A stretch of DNA of 64,000 bases from Nitrospira sp. (GCA_018242765.1 JAFEBH010000027.1:1-64000); one strand, 5' to 3'. Counted from the stretch's first letter, positions 8,412 through 18,101 are shown. Program-made: numbers and translations. The notes: generated from the letters alone by a model not told the origin.

Positions 8412-9545
8412 TTACCGCTGACTCAACGGGATATAGGGGCGGTTATGCTCGCCGGCATAGATTTGGTCCGGCCTGAACAGCTTATTTTCGCGCAACTGCT
8501 CCAACCAATGGGCCAGCCAGCCGGACACCCGCGCCATGGCAAAGAGCGGCGTAAAGAGATCGACGTCGATACCCATCTTGTCGTAGATGATGCCGGAGTA
8601 GAAGTCGACGTTCGGATAGATGCCCTTCGAGTTCAGTGATTCCCCTGCCGTCCGTTCGACCTCCAAGGCCACTTCGTACAGCGGGGAACTGCCGCATTCT
8701 TGAAACAGCCGCCGACAGAGTTCCTGTAGCACCGTCGCTCGAGGATCTTTCACCTTGTAGACACGGTGACCGAATCCCATCAGCTTTTTCTTGCTCTGCA
8801 GCGCTCGTTCAACATAGGCCCCTGCGTTCTGAACCGTGCCGATCTCCTTCAACATCATCACCACTTCTTCATTCGCTCCTCCGTGCAGAGGCCCCTTCAG
8901 CGCACCGATCGACGAGGCCACCACGGTATAAGGATCGGCAAGTGTGGAGGCCGTGACAAGGCCCGTAAACGTGGAGGCATTCATGGTGTGTTCAGCATGG
9001 AGAATCAGACAATCATCAAAAACCTCCGCCCACACTGACGGCGTGACCGACTCCGTCAGCATGTACAAAAAGTTTTCGCTGAACCCGAGATCATCCCGAG
9101 GAGGAATCGGATCGTCACCATGACGCAGTCGCGCCCAAGCCGCCACGATCGTCGGCACCTTCGCGACCAGCCGGACGACGCTCCAATAGTTATTCCCGAC
9201 GTCCTTGACGTTGCGGCCCGGATAAAACATCCCGAGTGCCGCCACGGCTGCCTGCAGCGCATCCATGGGATGTCCTGACTCAGGAAGGCACTTCAGTAGA
9301 TCGATGATGCGGAACTTGATGCGCCGATGATGGGTCACGTCTGTCGTCCATTGTTGAAATTCGCTCTTCGAGGGCAGACGGCCGAAGAGAAGGAGGTAGG
9401 CCGTTTCCAGGTACGATGAATCCGTGCAGAGCGTCTCCACTCGAATCCCGCGATATTCCAGAATCCCACGCTGCCCGTCCACATCGCTGATCGATGAGGT
9501 CGCAGCCGGTACTCCGGCAAGGCCCGGCATGAAATCATGTGGCAT
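8412..9545 (-). CDS. gltA: Citrate synthase
   Basis: The 377-residue protein has the citrate synthase signature set. These are the early GQRGILEYRGI motif, the first catalytic histidine region LILHAEHTMNAS, the GALKGPLHGGANEEV loop, the GFGHRVYK motif with the second histidine, and the catalytic aspartate in NVDFYSG. It condenses acetyl-CoA with oxaloacetate in the cytoplasm at the head of the TCA cycle. The length fits the short bacterial dimeric type. In Nitrospira-like organisms that also run a reductive TCA cycle, the role may be oxidative or assimilatory; that cannot be told from the sequence. The start ATG follows a GAGGG site. It sits upstream of hsp20 in the same direction, separated by about 130 bases. 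Confidence 0.96.
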   Translation of the reverse strand: MPHDFMPGLAGVPAATSSISDVDGQRGILEYRGIRVETLCTDSSYLETAYLLLFGRLPSKSEFQQWTTDVTHHRRIKFRIIDLLKCLPESGHPMDALQAAVAALGMFYPGRNVKDVGNNYWSVVRLVAKVPTIVAAWARLRHGDDPIPPRDDLGFSENFLYMLTESVTPSVWAEVFDDCLILHAEHTMNASTFTGLVTASTLADPYTVVASSIGALKGPLHGGANEEVVMMLKEIGTVQNAGAYVERALQSKKKLMGFGHRVYKVKDPRATVLQELCRRLFQECGSSPLYEVALEVERTAGESLNSKGIYPNVDFYSGIIYDKMGIDVDLFTPLFAMARVSGWLAHWLEQLRENKLFRPDQIYAGEHNRPYIPLSQR

Positions 9546-9724
9546 GGCACCCTCTCAGAAATAACAAGACAACATGAGTGACAACAGATTCTCTCACTAT
9601 GATACCCGAATCACGGCCGTGCGTCATTCTTGCAATGAGCAATCCTGCTTGGCATACTTCATTCGTAGAACCGTTGTTGCCTACGTCGAAACCTGACACG
9701 ATCCGAGAGGGACAGCGGACGGAG

Positions 9725-10117
9725 ATGACACGAATCGCCATCCTCATTGGTTACCTGCTTCTCGTCACGGCAAGGCTTACACAAACGTCACCTGTGTCGG
9801 CAGAGGAGGCTGTCCTCGCCTTTGCCGTCGTGACGGAGCTCCCTAAGGACAAGGGGCGAGTGCCCGCACAGGTAGCCATTGACGGAGCAGTCACCCCTAT
9901 GACGCTGCTGGCCTCCGACGAGATCCTCCCCAATTTGGCCTGGAAAACACTGGAAGTCTGTCACGCCCTCAAGCTCGAGGGGCAAAAAACCTCCGAAGGG
10001 TTTCGTGTGCACACGGTACGCGCCATTGATAGCGCCATGCTCCCGATGGTGTTACAGGGATTCGCAGGAGATTGTCTCTTGAAAAAGGCCTTGGACGTGG
10101 CGCCCTTTGTCGACTAA
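9725..10117 (+). CDS. Small secreted protein of unknown function
   Basis: The 130-residue product starting at ATG 9725 has a clear signal peptide (MTRIAILIGYLLLVTARL, likely cut after VSA near residue 25). An earlier in-frame start at 9578 would add about 49 residues without signal character. The mature part is small and mixed alpha/beta by eye, with two cysteines (one in LEVCHAL, one in GDCLLKK) that could form a disulfide in the periplasm. I recognise no family. It is transcribed away from citrate synthase and converges on the zinc-ribbon gene downstream. Confidence 0.65.
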   Translation: MTRIAILIGYLLLVTARLTQTSPVSAEEAVLAFAVVTELPKDKGRVPAQVAIDGAVTPMTLLASDEILPNLAWKTLEVCHALKLEGQKTSEGFRVHTVRAIDSAMLPMVLQGFAGDCLLKKALDVAPFVD

Positions 10118-10133
10118 GCTCAGCGAGCTGTGA

Positions 10134-10505
10134 TCACGCGGTACAGTCTGAGCATCGTTCAGGTTCAGGGTCGGACTCTCGTTCTTCAAGTGTAAGAGGA
10201 AAGAGCATATCACAGGATCGGCAGGGGCGAATCTCAAAGTAGGCAACACCCTGTTCATCGATTTCGGTCGGAAGGAGGAGCTCGCTCGGGTCATATCCTA
10301 CGAGCGCCTCATCGCTGAACTTCACAACAGCGAGGCGGTCATTGAAGGCTTCAAAGGTGGCTTCCTGGCCTTTGCGACTCAGCACATGTCCCTGAACAAA
10401 CACCGGCTGTCCCTTACGCTTGATGCGAAGGCCTTTGAGGGTCCGTTGAGAGGCCGTGGCACAGGCAAATTGACCGGCAGAACTAGTTCCGACCCAGGGC
10501 ATCAT
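10134..10505 (-). CDS. Hypothetical protein with C-terminal zinc-ribbon-like cysteines
   Basis: The 123-residue product ends with two cysteine pairs, CRSC and, after about 20 residues, CSDC, the spacing of a zinc ribbon. The N-terminal and middle part (IKRKGQPVFVQGHVLSRKG and FNDRLAVVKFSDEALVGY) looks like a small beta-barrel fold, which would suit nucleic-acid or protein contact, but no known family is identified. It converges with the secreted protein gene and is divergent from the arsC-like gene. The open frame has no defects, and the cysteine pattern supports a real gene. Confidence 0.6.
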   Translation of the reverse strand: MMPWVGTSSAGQFACATASQRTLKGLRIKRKGQPVFVQGHVLSRKGQEATFEAFNDRLAVVKFSDEALVGYDPSELLLPTEIDEQGVAYFEIRPCRSCDMLFPLTLEERESDPEPERCSDCTA

Positions 10506-10595
10506 TTCACCTACTTGATGTGATACATCTTAGCTGGGATCTACCACGGACTAAAAAACAACGTCAAGGCCGGCACTTTTTACCAAGGAGTCATT

Positions 10596-10946
10596 ATGTC
10601 AGACATCACAATCTATCAGAAACCCACTTGCTCCACCTGCCGACAGGCAGTTCAGTTACTCAAGGAGAGCGGCAAACCGTACACCGCAATCAACTACTAC
10701 GAACGTCCTTTTACGAAAGCCCAGCTCAAAAGTCTGTTGAAGAAGTCAGGACTTGCCCCCAAAGACGTCTTGCGAACAAAAGAAGAGATCTACCAGGAGC
10801 TTGGTTTAGCGAAAAAACAACTGTCCGACGATGAGTTACTCGATGCGATGGTTCAACACCCGGACTTGATTCAGCGACCAATCGTCGAAAAGGGTGACCG
10901 GGCTATCCTGGCCAGGCCAGCCGACTCGATTAAGGAGCTCCTCTAG
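10596..10946 (+). CDS. ArsC/Spx-family reductase-like protein
   Basis: The 116-residue length and the opening DITIYQKPTCSTCRQAV identify the ArsC/YffB/Spx thioredoxin-fold family, with Cys12 and Cys15 forming a CxxC. Later conserved pieces are YYERPFTKAQLKSLL, the VLRTKEE segment and HPDLIQRPIV. Classical glutaredoxin-coupled ArsC has one N-terminal catalytic cysteine; the CxxC here fits the broader family, so arsenate reduction is possible but not shown. No ars operon genes surround it. The start ATG has a good AAGGAG site. Confidence 0.85.
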   Translation: MSDITIYQKPTCSTCRQAVQLLKESGKPYTAINYYERPFTKAQLKSLLKKSGLAPKDVLRTKEEIYQELGLAKKQLSDDELLDAMVQHPDLIQRPIVEKGDRAILARPADSIKELL

Positions 10947-10964
10947 TAGGAGGGTGAACACCCA

Positions 10965-11002
10965 GAGCAATGATCCTCACATGCGGGCAAGGGTCATTGC
11001 TC
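10965..11002. terminator. Possible bidirectional hairpin between convergent genes
   Basis: GAGCAATGATCC pairs with GGGTCATTGCTC across a 14-base loop (12 bp, one G-T pair). It sits between the arsC-like stop and the porin stop and even includes the porin stop codon. No clear T-run follows on either strand, so this is a stem-loop of likely but unproven terminator role. Confidence 0.45.
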
Positions 11003-12160
11003 GAGGTACCAGATCAACGAAAAGAGAACGAGATGCTGCCTGGGCGTCAGTCCGATCGTACCGGCGCTGTTGAAGTCACCCCGATAAAACCCACCGCCCG
11101 ATCCTCGTGACTCGTCGTACCGGTGCTCAAGCCTCACGAGGACCGTACCAAGTGCGGCAGGCACGCGGTACTCCACGGTCGAGGTGACGGCTGCGATCAA
11201 TTGTTCCGAACCGGTGATGCGGCCGTTCCGATCCCAATACACCTCCGGACGCAAAGCAACCCGCCATGGGCCGCTGATGTTCCAACTGGCGCCAAAGACA
11301 CCTGCCATCCAAACGGTTCGTGGATGACCAGGATGTTCTGCTGCGTTTTCAGTCCCAATATCATAGGCCACAGCCAACGTCACCGGACCGTCCTTCCATT
11401 CAAGGATGCTGTCGGAAAATACACGCCAGAATTCCATCGCGGTATTGGCCTGATCCGGGCCATAGTACAAGTTCTCGATCAGGGTCAGACGAGAGAATGG
11501 TTTCCAAACCATCTGCGTGCCGTAGCTCGGTTGGTTATTGATGTGAGAGAGATAATTGTACCCATTGATGACGTAGAGGCCAATCTGCACGTTCGGATTG
11601 ACAGGATAGTACGCCCCAAGGCCAAACATAAAATAGGGTGCATTATCGGCCATATAGCTGCGCGTGTAGTTCAGATTGTAGCGTGAATAGATCGATTGAT
11701 ACCCGATATAGCTGTTGAAGAGACCAGCCGTTACCTTCACTCCATTTCCAATCGGAGCCAGAAAGGAGATATTGGCTCTGGAGAAATGTTTGAGCTGCTC
11801 GGCATAGCCTATCGGCCGGTCGCGTTCCGGAACGATACTAGGCACGAGCCCTTCGATATCGTTTCCCTCCTGCAATCCAAACTCGATCCCCCAGCGCGAC
11901 TGGGCAGACACATCCTTTCGGATGTATCCGACCGCCATGTTCAACGCTGGTTCGTTGACGCTGTACGTGGTGAATTTTGACCGCCACAACCGATTTTCGG
12001 GAAAGTTGAAATCGACTGCGTATCCCACATCGATTGCCCCTCCATAGTGCCAGTCGGACTGAGCGGCGGACGGTTCTTCACCGAACGACGGATCACCATT
12101 GCCGACCGTCCATAGCAGAACAACCACGAGAACAGACGTCCATCTCAGAAACAGATTCAT
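10994..12160 (-). CDS. Bbp2/OmpL-like outer-membrane beta-barrel porin
   Basis: The 388-residue protein has a signal peptide (TSVLVVVLLWTVGNG, cut near residue 27-30). The barrel contains many alternating aromatic strands: GGAIDVGYAVDFNFPE, the SRYNLNYTRSYM segment, GLGAYYPVNPNVQIGLYVING and a closing FSLIWYLEQ. This resembles the putative beta-barrel porin-2 (OmpL-like) family, which builds unspecialised outer-membrane pores. The LNYTRS and YYPVNPN stretches are typical of that family. It stands alone on the minus strand, next to a 575-base upstream gap. The substrate is unknown. Confidence 0.82.
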   Translation of the reverse strand: MNLFLRWTSVLVVVLLWTVGNGDPSFGEEPSAAQSDWHYGGAIDVGYAVDFNFPENRLWRSKFTTYSVNEPALNMAVGYIRKDVSAQSRWGIEFGLQEGNDIEGLVPSIVPERDRPIGYAEQLKHFSRANISFLAPIGNGVKVTAGLFNSYIGYQSIYSRYNLNYTRSYMADNAPYFMFGLGAYYPVNPNVQIGLYVINGYNYLSHINNQPSYGTQMVWKPFSRLTLIENLYYGPDQANTAMEFWRVFSDSILEWKDGPVTLAVAYDIGTENAAEHPGHPRTVWMAGVFGASWNISGPWRVALRPEVYWDRNGRITGSEQLIAAVTSTVEYRVPAALGTVLVRLEHRYDESRGSGGGFYRGDFNSAGTIGLTPRQHLVLFSLIWYLEQ

Positions 12161-12736
12161 ACGCGAGGCTTCCGCATTGGTTCAACCACCTTGACCTTAA
12201 TCATGAAAGCTTACACAGGCTGAAAGGCTACGGATGTCGCTGGCCACTCATCAGATATCCGATCTATGGCGACTCTCCTGGAGAAACCCAAGACACCACC
12301 GCGTAATTAGTCGCAACGTGGATCTCGTCACGACATCGTCTCCGGCTTACTGACTTTGAGACCACTCAGACCTCCAGCAAGATTCCCTAACGACCAAATC
12401 CCCAGGCGAACCATAACACCGGATCGGACATTGATGAGATCCGTAGCGGCAAGAGCGACGATCTGACAGACAAGGCGGCAGCAACGGGCCAACAACCGCA
12501 CTGCATGATTCAGGAGAATTTGGCAGAAACAACGGCGCAACAAGGAAGAGAGCATCTTGGTTCGTATTCATTACATAGAAGCCTATTGTGCTAGAAAATA
12601 TGAGCGTACGCTACAGCAAAACTAGTTGTCGCACCAAGCGATCCGTCTTATTCACGTTTGGTTGCGTTCGTGGAACTGCCGCCGCATAATAATTCCGGAT
12701 GTCAGGTCATTTGTAATCCGGAATGAGGCTGTGCAC
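12161..12736. other. Long intergenic gap
   Basis: This divergent gap between the porin and the antiporter should hold both promoters. Two overlapping small minus-strand frames (12328-12555 and 12347-12571) are arginine- and cysteine-rich and match no family I know. I see no tRNA, repeat or clear regulatory site. Confidence 0.5.
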
Positions 12737-14011
12737 ATGGAGTCGTTAAGCGTCGAGCTCGTCTTAGGGCTATCGGGATTGACGATCCTGGTCGGCTTAG
12801 GCGGCGAGTTGATCTTTAAACGAACGGGAATCCCGAGCGTCCTATTATTAATGGGATTTGGCGTATTGCTCGGACCGGTCTTCCACTTAGCCGAGCCGAC
12901 CCAAGTCATGAAATTGGCTCCCTACTGTGGAACGCTCGCGCTGCTGATCATCCTCTTCGATGGAGGAATCAACCTCCATATCATGAAAGTCATCAAGGAA
13001 ACACCGATGGCTTTGATGTATTCGGTGATGGTCTTCGGCTTGACGATCCTCTCGGTGATGGGCTTCTACATCTGGGTGACCCAGGAATCCTGGTTGCATG
13101 GTCTACTTCTCGGCACCATTTTGGGAGGGACCGCTGCGGCCATCATCATCCCGGTGACATCTCACATGCCGTCCCTCCGTGATGCCACCAAGGTGTTGTT
13201 GAGTCTGGACTCAGCCATCTCCGAGGTCTTTGTGGTGGTCCTCGCATTGGCCTTGATGGGGACCATGAGAGACTCCCAAGGCAACGGGCATTTCATCCGC
13301 GAGATCTTTCATGCCTTCTGGGATGCCATCATGCTGGCACTTCTGGCAGGCGCGCTGTGGGCAAGGCTCCTGGCATGGCTTGATGGACAAGCGTTGTCCT
13401 ACATGCTCACAATGGCTGCAATTTTGGTGCTGTATTATGTGGCGGAAGTGATCGGTGCCAACGGAGCCATCACGATTCTGTTGTTCGGCCTCGTCCTGAG
13501 CAACATGGAATTTCTCGTCGGTCACCTGGTCAAGCCGATTCGTGTATTGATCGGATACGAGCTGGACCAGGCCCAATTTGCGTTGGGCGAGTTCATGAAA
13601 CGGATGAATGAAGAATTGTCGTTTCTGGTGCGAACCTTTTTCTATGTGCTGTTGGGGCTCATTTTGGACTTCTCGGCGTTGACTGTTGAAATTTCGTTGA
13701 TGAGCTTGGGGTTGTTCTCGATCGTCGTATTTGTTCGCGCGGCCGTGACAGAAGGCCTGGCTCGTTCAACCTGTGGATGGTCTGTAAATGAGCGTGTAGT
13801 AATCGCCGCAATGTTTCCCCGTGGCGTGGCAACGGCGGTCATGGCTTTTCTTCCGACTTCCACGGGAATCCCGGGCACCGAATTATTCCCAATCTACGCG
13901 CTGACCGTCATTGTCTTGTGTGTACTCGGTATGACGCTCATCTTAACCCTGTATCAGCGTCGACATCCCTCACCTCCTGCTGAATCGGTCCCTGCGGCTT
14001 CGATGTCCTGA
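12737..14011 (+). CDS. Monovalent cation:proton antiporter (Na+/H+ exchanger family)
   Basis: The 424-residue protein is a polytopic membrane protein with about 12 hydrophobic segments from LVLGLSGLTILVGLGGELIF to the last one at IYALTVIVLCVLGMTLILTL. The fold-defining loops FDGGINLHIMKVIKE and GGTAAAIIIPVTS match the PF00999 exchanger family (CPA type). Later LDSAISEVFVVVLALALM and RGVATAVMAFLP fit the conserved exchange core. It would exchange Na+ or K+ for H+ across the inner membrane for pH and salt control. The start is ATG 12737, with AATGAGG 8 bases upstream; a longer in-frame start at 12626 lacks support. A decayed K+ channel lies just downstream, on the other strand. Confidence 0.9.
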   Translation: MESLSVELVLGLSGLTILVGLGGELIFKRTGIPSVLLLMGFGVLLGPVFHLAEPTQVMKLAPYCGTLALLIILFDGGINLHIMKVIKETPMALMYSVMVFGLTILSVMGFYIWVTQESWLHGLLLGTILGGTAAAIIIPVTSHMPSLRDATKVLLSLDSAISEVFVVVLALALMGTMRDSQGNGHFIREIFHAFWDAIMLALLAGALWARLLAWLDGQALSYMLTMAAILVLYYVAEVIGANGAITILLFGLVLSNMEFLVGHLVKPIRVLIGYELDQAQFALGEFMKRMNEELSFLVRTFFYVLLGLILDFSALTVEISLMSLGLFSIVVFVRAAVTEGLARSTCGWSVNERVVIAAMFPRGVATAVMAFLPTSTGIPGTELFPIYALTVIVLCVLGMTLILTLYQRRHPSPPAESVPAASMS

Positions 14012-14099
14012 AGAACAGATCGGACTGAACGTTCAGCATCTGCTGGTGAACTCGTAACGAGTACCCCTAACATTTCCCTCGCGCAATCTATCAGTCTGC

Positions 14100-14640
14100 T
14101 CCAAGCTCATATGTTTCTGCATAGTAGCGTTCCGATACAGGCGCAGCAGGGGATCGGGACACAGTTCAGTCGTGGTCTTCTCGATTCCGTCTGACTGAAC
14201 CATTTATTCAACCAAGGCAAGGTTGCCTCGTGTTGCGGGCAGATCGTTTGGATGGCTGAAACTGCACACGATGACATGGCCGTCGAGACTGACCTGACAT
14301 TTTGTCGTGCAATATCCCTCCATAATGGTGTCAGATGCTCAATTGATAGGCCGTTCCTAAAAACCAGAACCAGATACTGAGCCGAACCGACATGATGACC
14401 AACATACACAATAATCGTGCGTGCGTGGAGAGAGGGACGATGTCTCCATAGCCGACCGTCGTCACAGTGATCATGGTCACATACGCCACCATCTCAAGAT
14501 GAACAGCCCCGTCGATCCGATCACGAAATCCCTCATGATCCGTCCAGAGCAGGCCAAATATACGACCACGCAACGATAATACAAGCGCGACCCATGTGGC
14601 CAGGTTTTGGCCGGGAACGAGACATCCGGCGTGATGAGGA
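14100..14640 (-). pseudogene. Decayed K+ channel with RCK-type remnant
   Basis: Minus-strand positions about 14630-14340 encode a pore region with TVTTVGYGDIVPLS, the potassium selectivity filter, followed by a hydrophobic inner helix (LLCMLVIMSVRLSIWFWFLG) and a stop. About 40 bases further, in another frame, LDGHVIVCSF resembles the start of the RCK/TrkA-N domain that normally follows the pore, and then a stop comes. Upstream of the pore the frame continues (LVLSLRGRIFGLLW) but I see no convincing start. The gene order is right for a two-helix K+ channel with a cytosolic nucleotide-binding domain, but the frame is broken repeatedly. Confidence 0.7.
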
Positions 14641-14887
14641 CCTTAGAGACGTCTGTCTCAACATGGTCTCCTCAGCTAAAGCGATGGAGCGTCAGTCAAC
14701 TGTGTTTAGGGTGCACACTCATGGTAGAACGTTTTCTCATACATGAATGGAGTTTATAGTTATTCGATTCTGACCCGACTTCGTTGTTCGGCAAACAGTG
14801 TTACCAGCGCGCAAGGCCAGCGTTGCACGTTACATCGCACTGGAGCAGCAGCTACACGCGAACGAGCGTTGACAAAGGAGGTTCAGT

Positions 14888-15802
14888 ATGACGGCATCCT
14901 ATTTCACCATGCTGGGTGATCGACTATTCGCATGGGCATCGATTTCCGGCCTTCGTATCGTGATGATCCTCACCGGCATGCTTATACTTTTAACCCTCAG
15001 CAGGCATGCGATTGAACGCTTTCGACGAATGTATGAGGGCACTCTCCCTGCCCCGGCGCAGGTCAAACGAGCCGAGACATTGTTTTATGTTCTCAGGGAC
15101 ATCGCACGTGTCGTAATTCTCGCACTTGGTGGGATGATGATCCTATCGGAAGTGGGCGTCGACCTGAAGCCCTTGCTGGCGGCGGCAGGACTCGGTGGGT
15201 TAGCCATTGGGTTCGGAGCGCAAAGTCTCGTCAAAGACGTCATCTCCGGATTTTTCATCTTGCTCGAAAACTCCATCCGCGTCGGAGATGTCGTAGAAGT
15301 TGCCGGAGTCAGCGGGTTGGTTGAGGAAGTGACGCTCCGTACCATCCGACTGCGCGATTTGTCAGGCAGTGTGCACGTGATTCCAAACGGTGTGATTGAT
15401 AAAGTCAAAAACATGACCAAAGATTACTCATTTTGCGTATTGAACGTCGGCGTCGCCTATCGAGAAAACGTGGATGAGGTGATGCAGGTGTTACAGGAGA
15501 TCGCTGAGGAGGTTCACCAAGATCCACAATTTTCAGACGATATTCTGGCTCCGCTCGAGATGCTCGGGGTCGACGAACTCGCCGACTCGGCAGTGATCAT
15601 CAAATGTCGCATAAAAACCAAGCCGATTCAGCAATGGCGCATCGGCCGAGAAATGAACCGGCGTATCAAGAGGACCTTCGATGCCAAGGGAATCGAAATA
15701 CCATTTCCTCAGCGAACGATGCATTGGAGCGAACCCTTACAGCGGAAATTGGCTCCTCAACACATGTCTCAAGTATCGGAGGAGCAACCCGAAGCAACCT
15801 GA
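14888..15802 (+). CDS. MscS-family mechanosensitive ion channel
   Basis: The 304-residue protein has transmembrane segments near residues 20-40 and 70-90. Next comes the glycine/alanine-rich pore helix (LLAAAGLGGLAIGFGAQSLVKDVISGFF), the family hallmark. The beta domain follows (VGDVVEVAGVSGLVEEVTLR and HVIPNGVIDKVKNM), then the alpha/beta C-terminal domain. Such channels open when the membrane stretches and release solutes during hypo-osmotic shock. The start ATG has an excellent AAAGGAGG site. It lies with the antiporter and decayed channel in an ion-homeostasis neighbourhood. Confidence 0.95.
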   Translation: MTASYFTMLGDRLFAWASISGLRIVMILTGMLILLTLSRHAIERFRRMYEGTLPAPAQVKRAETLFYVLRDIARVVILALGGMMILSEVGVDLKPLLAAAGLGGLAIGFGAQSLVKDVISGFFILLENSIRVGDVVEVAGVSGLVEEVTLRTIRLRDLSGSVHVIPNGVIDKVKNMTKDYSFCVLNVGVAYRENVDEVMQVLQEIAEEVHQDPQFSDDILAPLEMLGVDELADSAVIIKCRIKTKPIQQWRIGREMNRRIKRTFDAKGIEIPFPQRTMHWSEPLQRKLAPQHMSQVSEEQPEAT

Positions 15803-15938
15803 AACAGGAAGGTCAGACCGGCCGCCGACGATTCACGTATTTTTGACCGGCCTACACGTACCGTCTTGCATCGTGGTAAGTACAGTCTATGTTGGACTTT
15901 CGCTGATGGAAGAATAGCCGCTGCCCTAACATGACATA

Positions 15939-17036
15939 ATGAGCAACGAACCAACACAATCTACGACGGCGCAGCTGTGGGTCGCCATCACAACTACCGC
16001 CTTGTGGGTGGGAATGGCCTATTTATTGTTCGTCACCTTTCGTCCCTTTCTTTCCGGACTGCTTTGGTCGGCTGTACTCTCGTATAGTCTCTACCCGCAG
16101 TACCGCCGAATCACGACATTGAGCGGAAACCGGCGATCTCTCAGTGCATTGATCATGAGTGTTACGGTCACCGTCGGTGTTATTCTCCCCCTCGCCTATC
16201 TGTCGTTTTTAATCGGGAAAGAAGTGGCTCAGAGTTATCTGACGATCGTGTCGGCCCTCGACCAGGGGCCCAATATGATTGAGCAATGGCGAGTGCACCC
16301 CTGGGTCACCATGATGTCGGAGCAACTCCAGGAGTTCGAGCGAATGACAGGTAGCAATCTGCGCTCCATGTTGATCGACAACTTAGCTCAACTCGGTACG
16401 GCGCTCGTGGAACAATTGACCCGAGTGGCAAAGAACGTGTTTGCCGGCTTGCTGGAGCTCGGAATTATCTTGCTCTGTACGTTTTACTTCTTTCGCGATG
16501 GCCAACATATCGTTCATTGGCTTAAGGACGTCCTACCGTTTGAGGCGCGCCTGCAGCAGTTGGTGGCACGTCGCTTCGGCGAAGTCGTACAGGGGGCCGT
16601 TCTCGGTAATACACTCGTAGCCGCACTCGAAGGTCTCGTAGGAGGCTTTGCCTTTTGGCTCGCAGGAATACCGGGTCCGCTGTTATGGGGCGCCGTGATG
16701 GGGATCCTTGCCTACTTACCGCTCGTGGGAGCCGGAATTGTCTGGCTGCCCATCGCCTTATACTCGTTCATTCAGGGCGATTTCTCAGCCGGTGCCATTC
16801 TATGTTTCTCGGGGTTTCTCATCGCCGTGCTCGACTATGTTGTTCGCACGGTGGTCGTCGGCGAGACGTCAAAACTGCACACCTTGCTGACTTTCTTTTC
16901 CGTCCTAGGCGGCATCCAGTTCTTCGGAGTCGTTGGTATCGTGACCGGCCCCCTAGTCGTCGCCATCAGCTTCGCGATCTTGGAGAGTTATCGTACAGAA
17001 CGAACGGGTACAATCCCCCATAATCCTTCGCCATGA
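15939..17036 (+). CDS. AI-2E/PerM-family membrane transporter
   Basis: The 365-residue polytopic protein has eight or so hydrophobic segments. It carries the family pieces FRPFLSGLLWSAVLSY near the start, LGIILLCTFYFFRDGQ in the middle and GNTLVAALEGLVGGFAFWLAG with PGPLLWGAVMGILAYLPLVG toward the end. These define PF01594, a family with members proposed as autoinducer-2 exporters or Na+/H+ antiporters, so the true substrate is open. The stop overlaps the next start by four bases (ATGA), which suggests co-translation with the YihY gene. Confidence 0.88.
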   Translation: MSNEPTQSTTAQLWVAITTTALWVGMAYLLFVTFRPFLSGLLWSAVLSYSLYPQYRRITTLSGNRRSLSALIMSVTVTVGVILPLAYLSFLIGKEVAQSYLTIVSALDQGPNMIEQWRVHPWVTMMSEQLQEFERMTGSNLRSMLIDNLAQLGTALVEQLTRVAKNVFAGLLELGIILLCTFYFFRDGQHIVHWLKDVLPFEARLQQLVARRFGEVVQGAVLGNTLVAALEGLVGGFAFWLAGIPGPLLWGAVMGILAYLPLVGAGIVWLPIALYSFIQGDFSAGAILCFSGFLIAVLDYVVRTVVVGETSKLHTLLTFFSVLGGIQFFGVVGIVTGPLVVAISFAILESYRTERTGTIPHNPSP

Positions 17037-17914
17037 ATATGCGCTGGCGCCAACGGTTCAATCGTGCTTGGGCGGCCATCGTGGCCATCAGCAGCAAGTT
17101 TTTTGCCGACAATGGATTATTCCTTACGAGCGCTCTCGCCTTTAACCTCCTCTTGTACTTCATTCCCCTCTCACTACTGATGATCTCGCTGCTCGGGTAC
17201 ACCGTCCTAGACTCTGAGCGCGCCATGAACGAAGTGCAATCGGTCCTGCGTGCATCGCTTCCTCAATCCCAACAGGCACTGGCAGAAAACTTAACGGCCG
17301 TCGTGAGCGATCGTGGCCTTCTCGGTTTCTCCGGCATTGTCTCCTTTGTCGTGTTCAGTAGTTTCCTCTTTGGGTCTGTGCGGATCGTCCTCAATGCGGT
17401 GTTTCTGGCTCAGCAAACTCGCACGTTCATCAAAGGACTTGGGATCGATATTCTCATGACTGCGCTCGTAACCCTACTCCTGCTGGGTGTGGTTGCGAAT
17501 ACATCGTTCGTGACGATCGCGTGGACATTCCTAGAGCAACACCCCTCATCGACGGTGTTGTTTGAACCAGCGTTGATGACCTTCGATAAAGTCATAGGAT
17601 TTATCGCGACCACGGCCCTGTTCTACGTCCTCTATCGAGTAGCTCCAGCGGTGACCTTGCCTTCGAAGGCGATTTTGATTGGATCACTCAGCGCAACCTT
17701 GCTCTTCCAATTGGCACGCTGGGGATTTGCATGGTACGTCTCGATGGCCCAAGCATCCCTCGTATTGTACGGCACCTTGGGAGGGCTTATGTTTTTCTTC
17801 GTCTGGCTGTACTACTCTTCGCTTGTCTTCATTCTTGGCGCCGAAATCGCCTGGCATTACGCGATGAACGGAGCCCCACCAACGGACAACTCACCTGCCT
17901 CCTCTCAGGCATAG
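17033..17914 (+). CDS. YihY/BrkB-family inner-membrane protein
   Basis: The 293-residue protein has the six-helix pattern of the YihY/virulence factor BrkB family. An N-terminal amphipathic start is followed by FLTSALAFNLLLYFIPLSLL, LLGFSGIVSFVVFSSFLFG, a helix at LVTLLLLGVVANTSFVT, the FYVLYRVAPAVTLP segment and a last helix at LGGLMFFFVWLYYSSLVFILGAE. Family members were once called RNase BN by mistake; the molecular role remains unknown. It follows the AI-2E gene by a 4-base overlap and likely shares its transcript. Confidence 0.88.
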   Translation: MNMRWRQRFNRAWAAIVAISSKFFADNGLFLTSALAFNLLLYFIPLSLLMISLLGYTVLDSERAMNEVQSVLRASLPQSQQALAENLTAVVSDRGLLGFSGIVSFVVFSSFLFGSVRIVLNAVFLAQQTRTFIKGLGIDILMTALVTLLLLGVVANTSFVTIAWTFLEQHPSSTVLFEPALMTFDKVIGFIATTALFYVLYRVAPAVTLPSKAILIGSLSATLLFQLARWGFAWYVSMAQASLVLYGTLGGLMFFFVWLYYSSLVFILGAEIAWHYAMNGAPPTDNSPASSQA

Positions 17915-18101
17915 CAAGCAACACATTCATCTTACCTCTCGCCGTCATTGCCCGTTCAGGACCACAACTGCGCTTGGCGTGGCATGCCACAACGTACAGG
18001 TAAGCGGCCATACGGTCGAAGAATAGGATGCAGTCGGCCGACTAAGGAAAGAAATCCAAACCAGATTAATCTGAAGGATCACGATGAACACGTGGAGAAG
18101 G

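Noticed and set aside
12328..12571. Two small minus-strand frames in the antiporter upstream gap
   Set aside because: Both are rich in arginine and cysteine, overlap each other, lack ribosome sites and match no family.
15804..15865. Possible hairpin after mscS
   Set aside because: The two GACCGGCC copies are direct rather than inverted repeats, so no stable stem forms.
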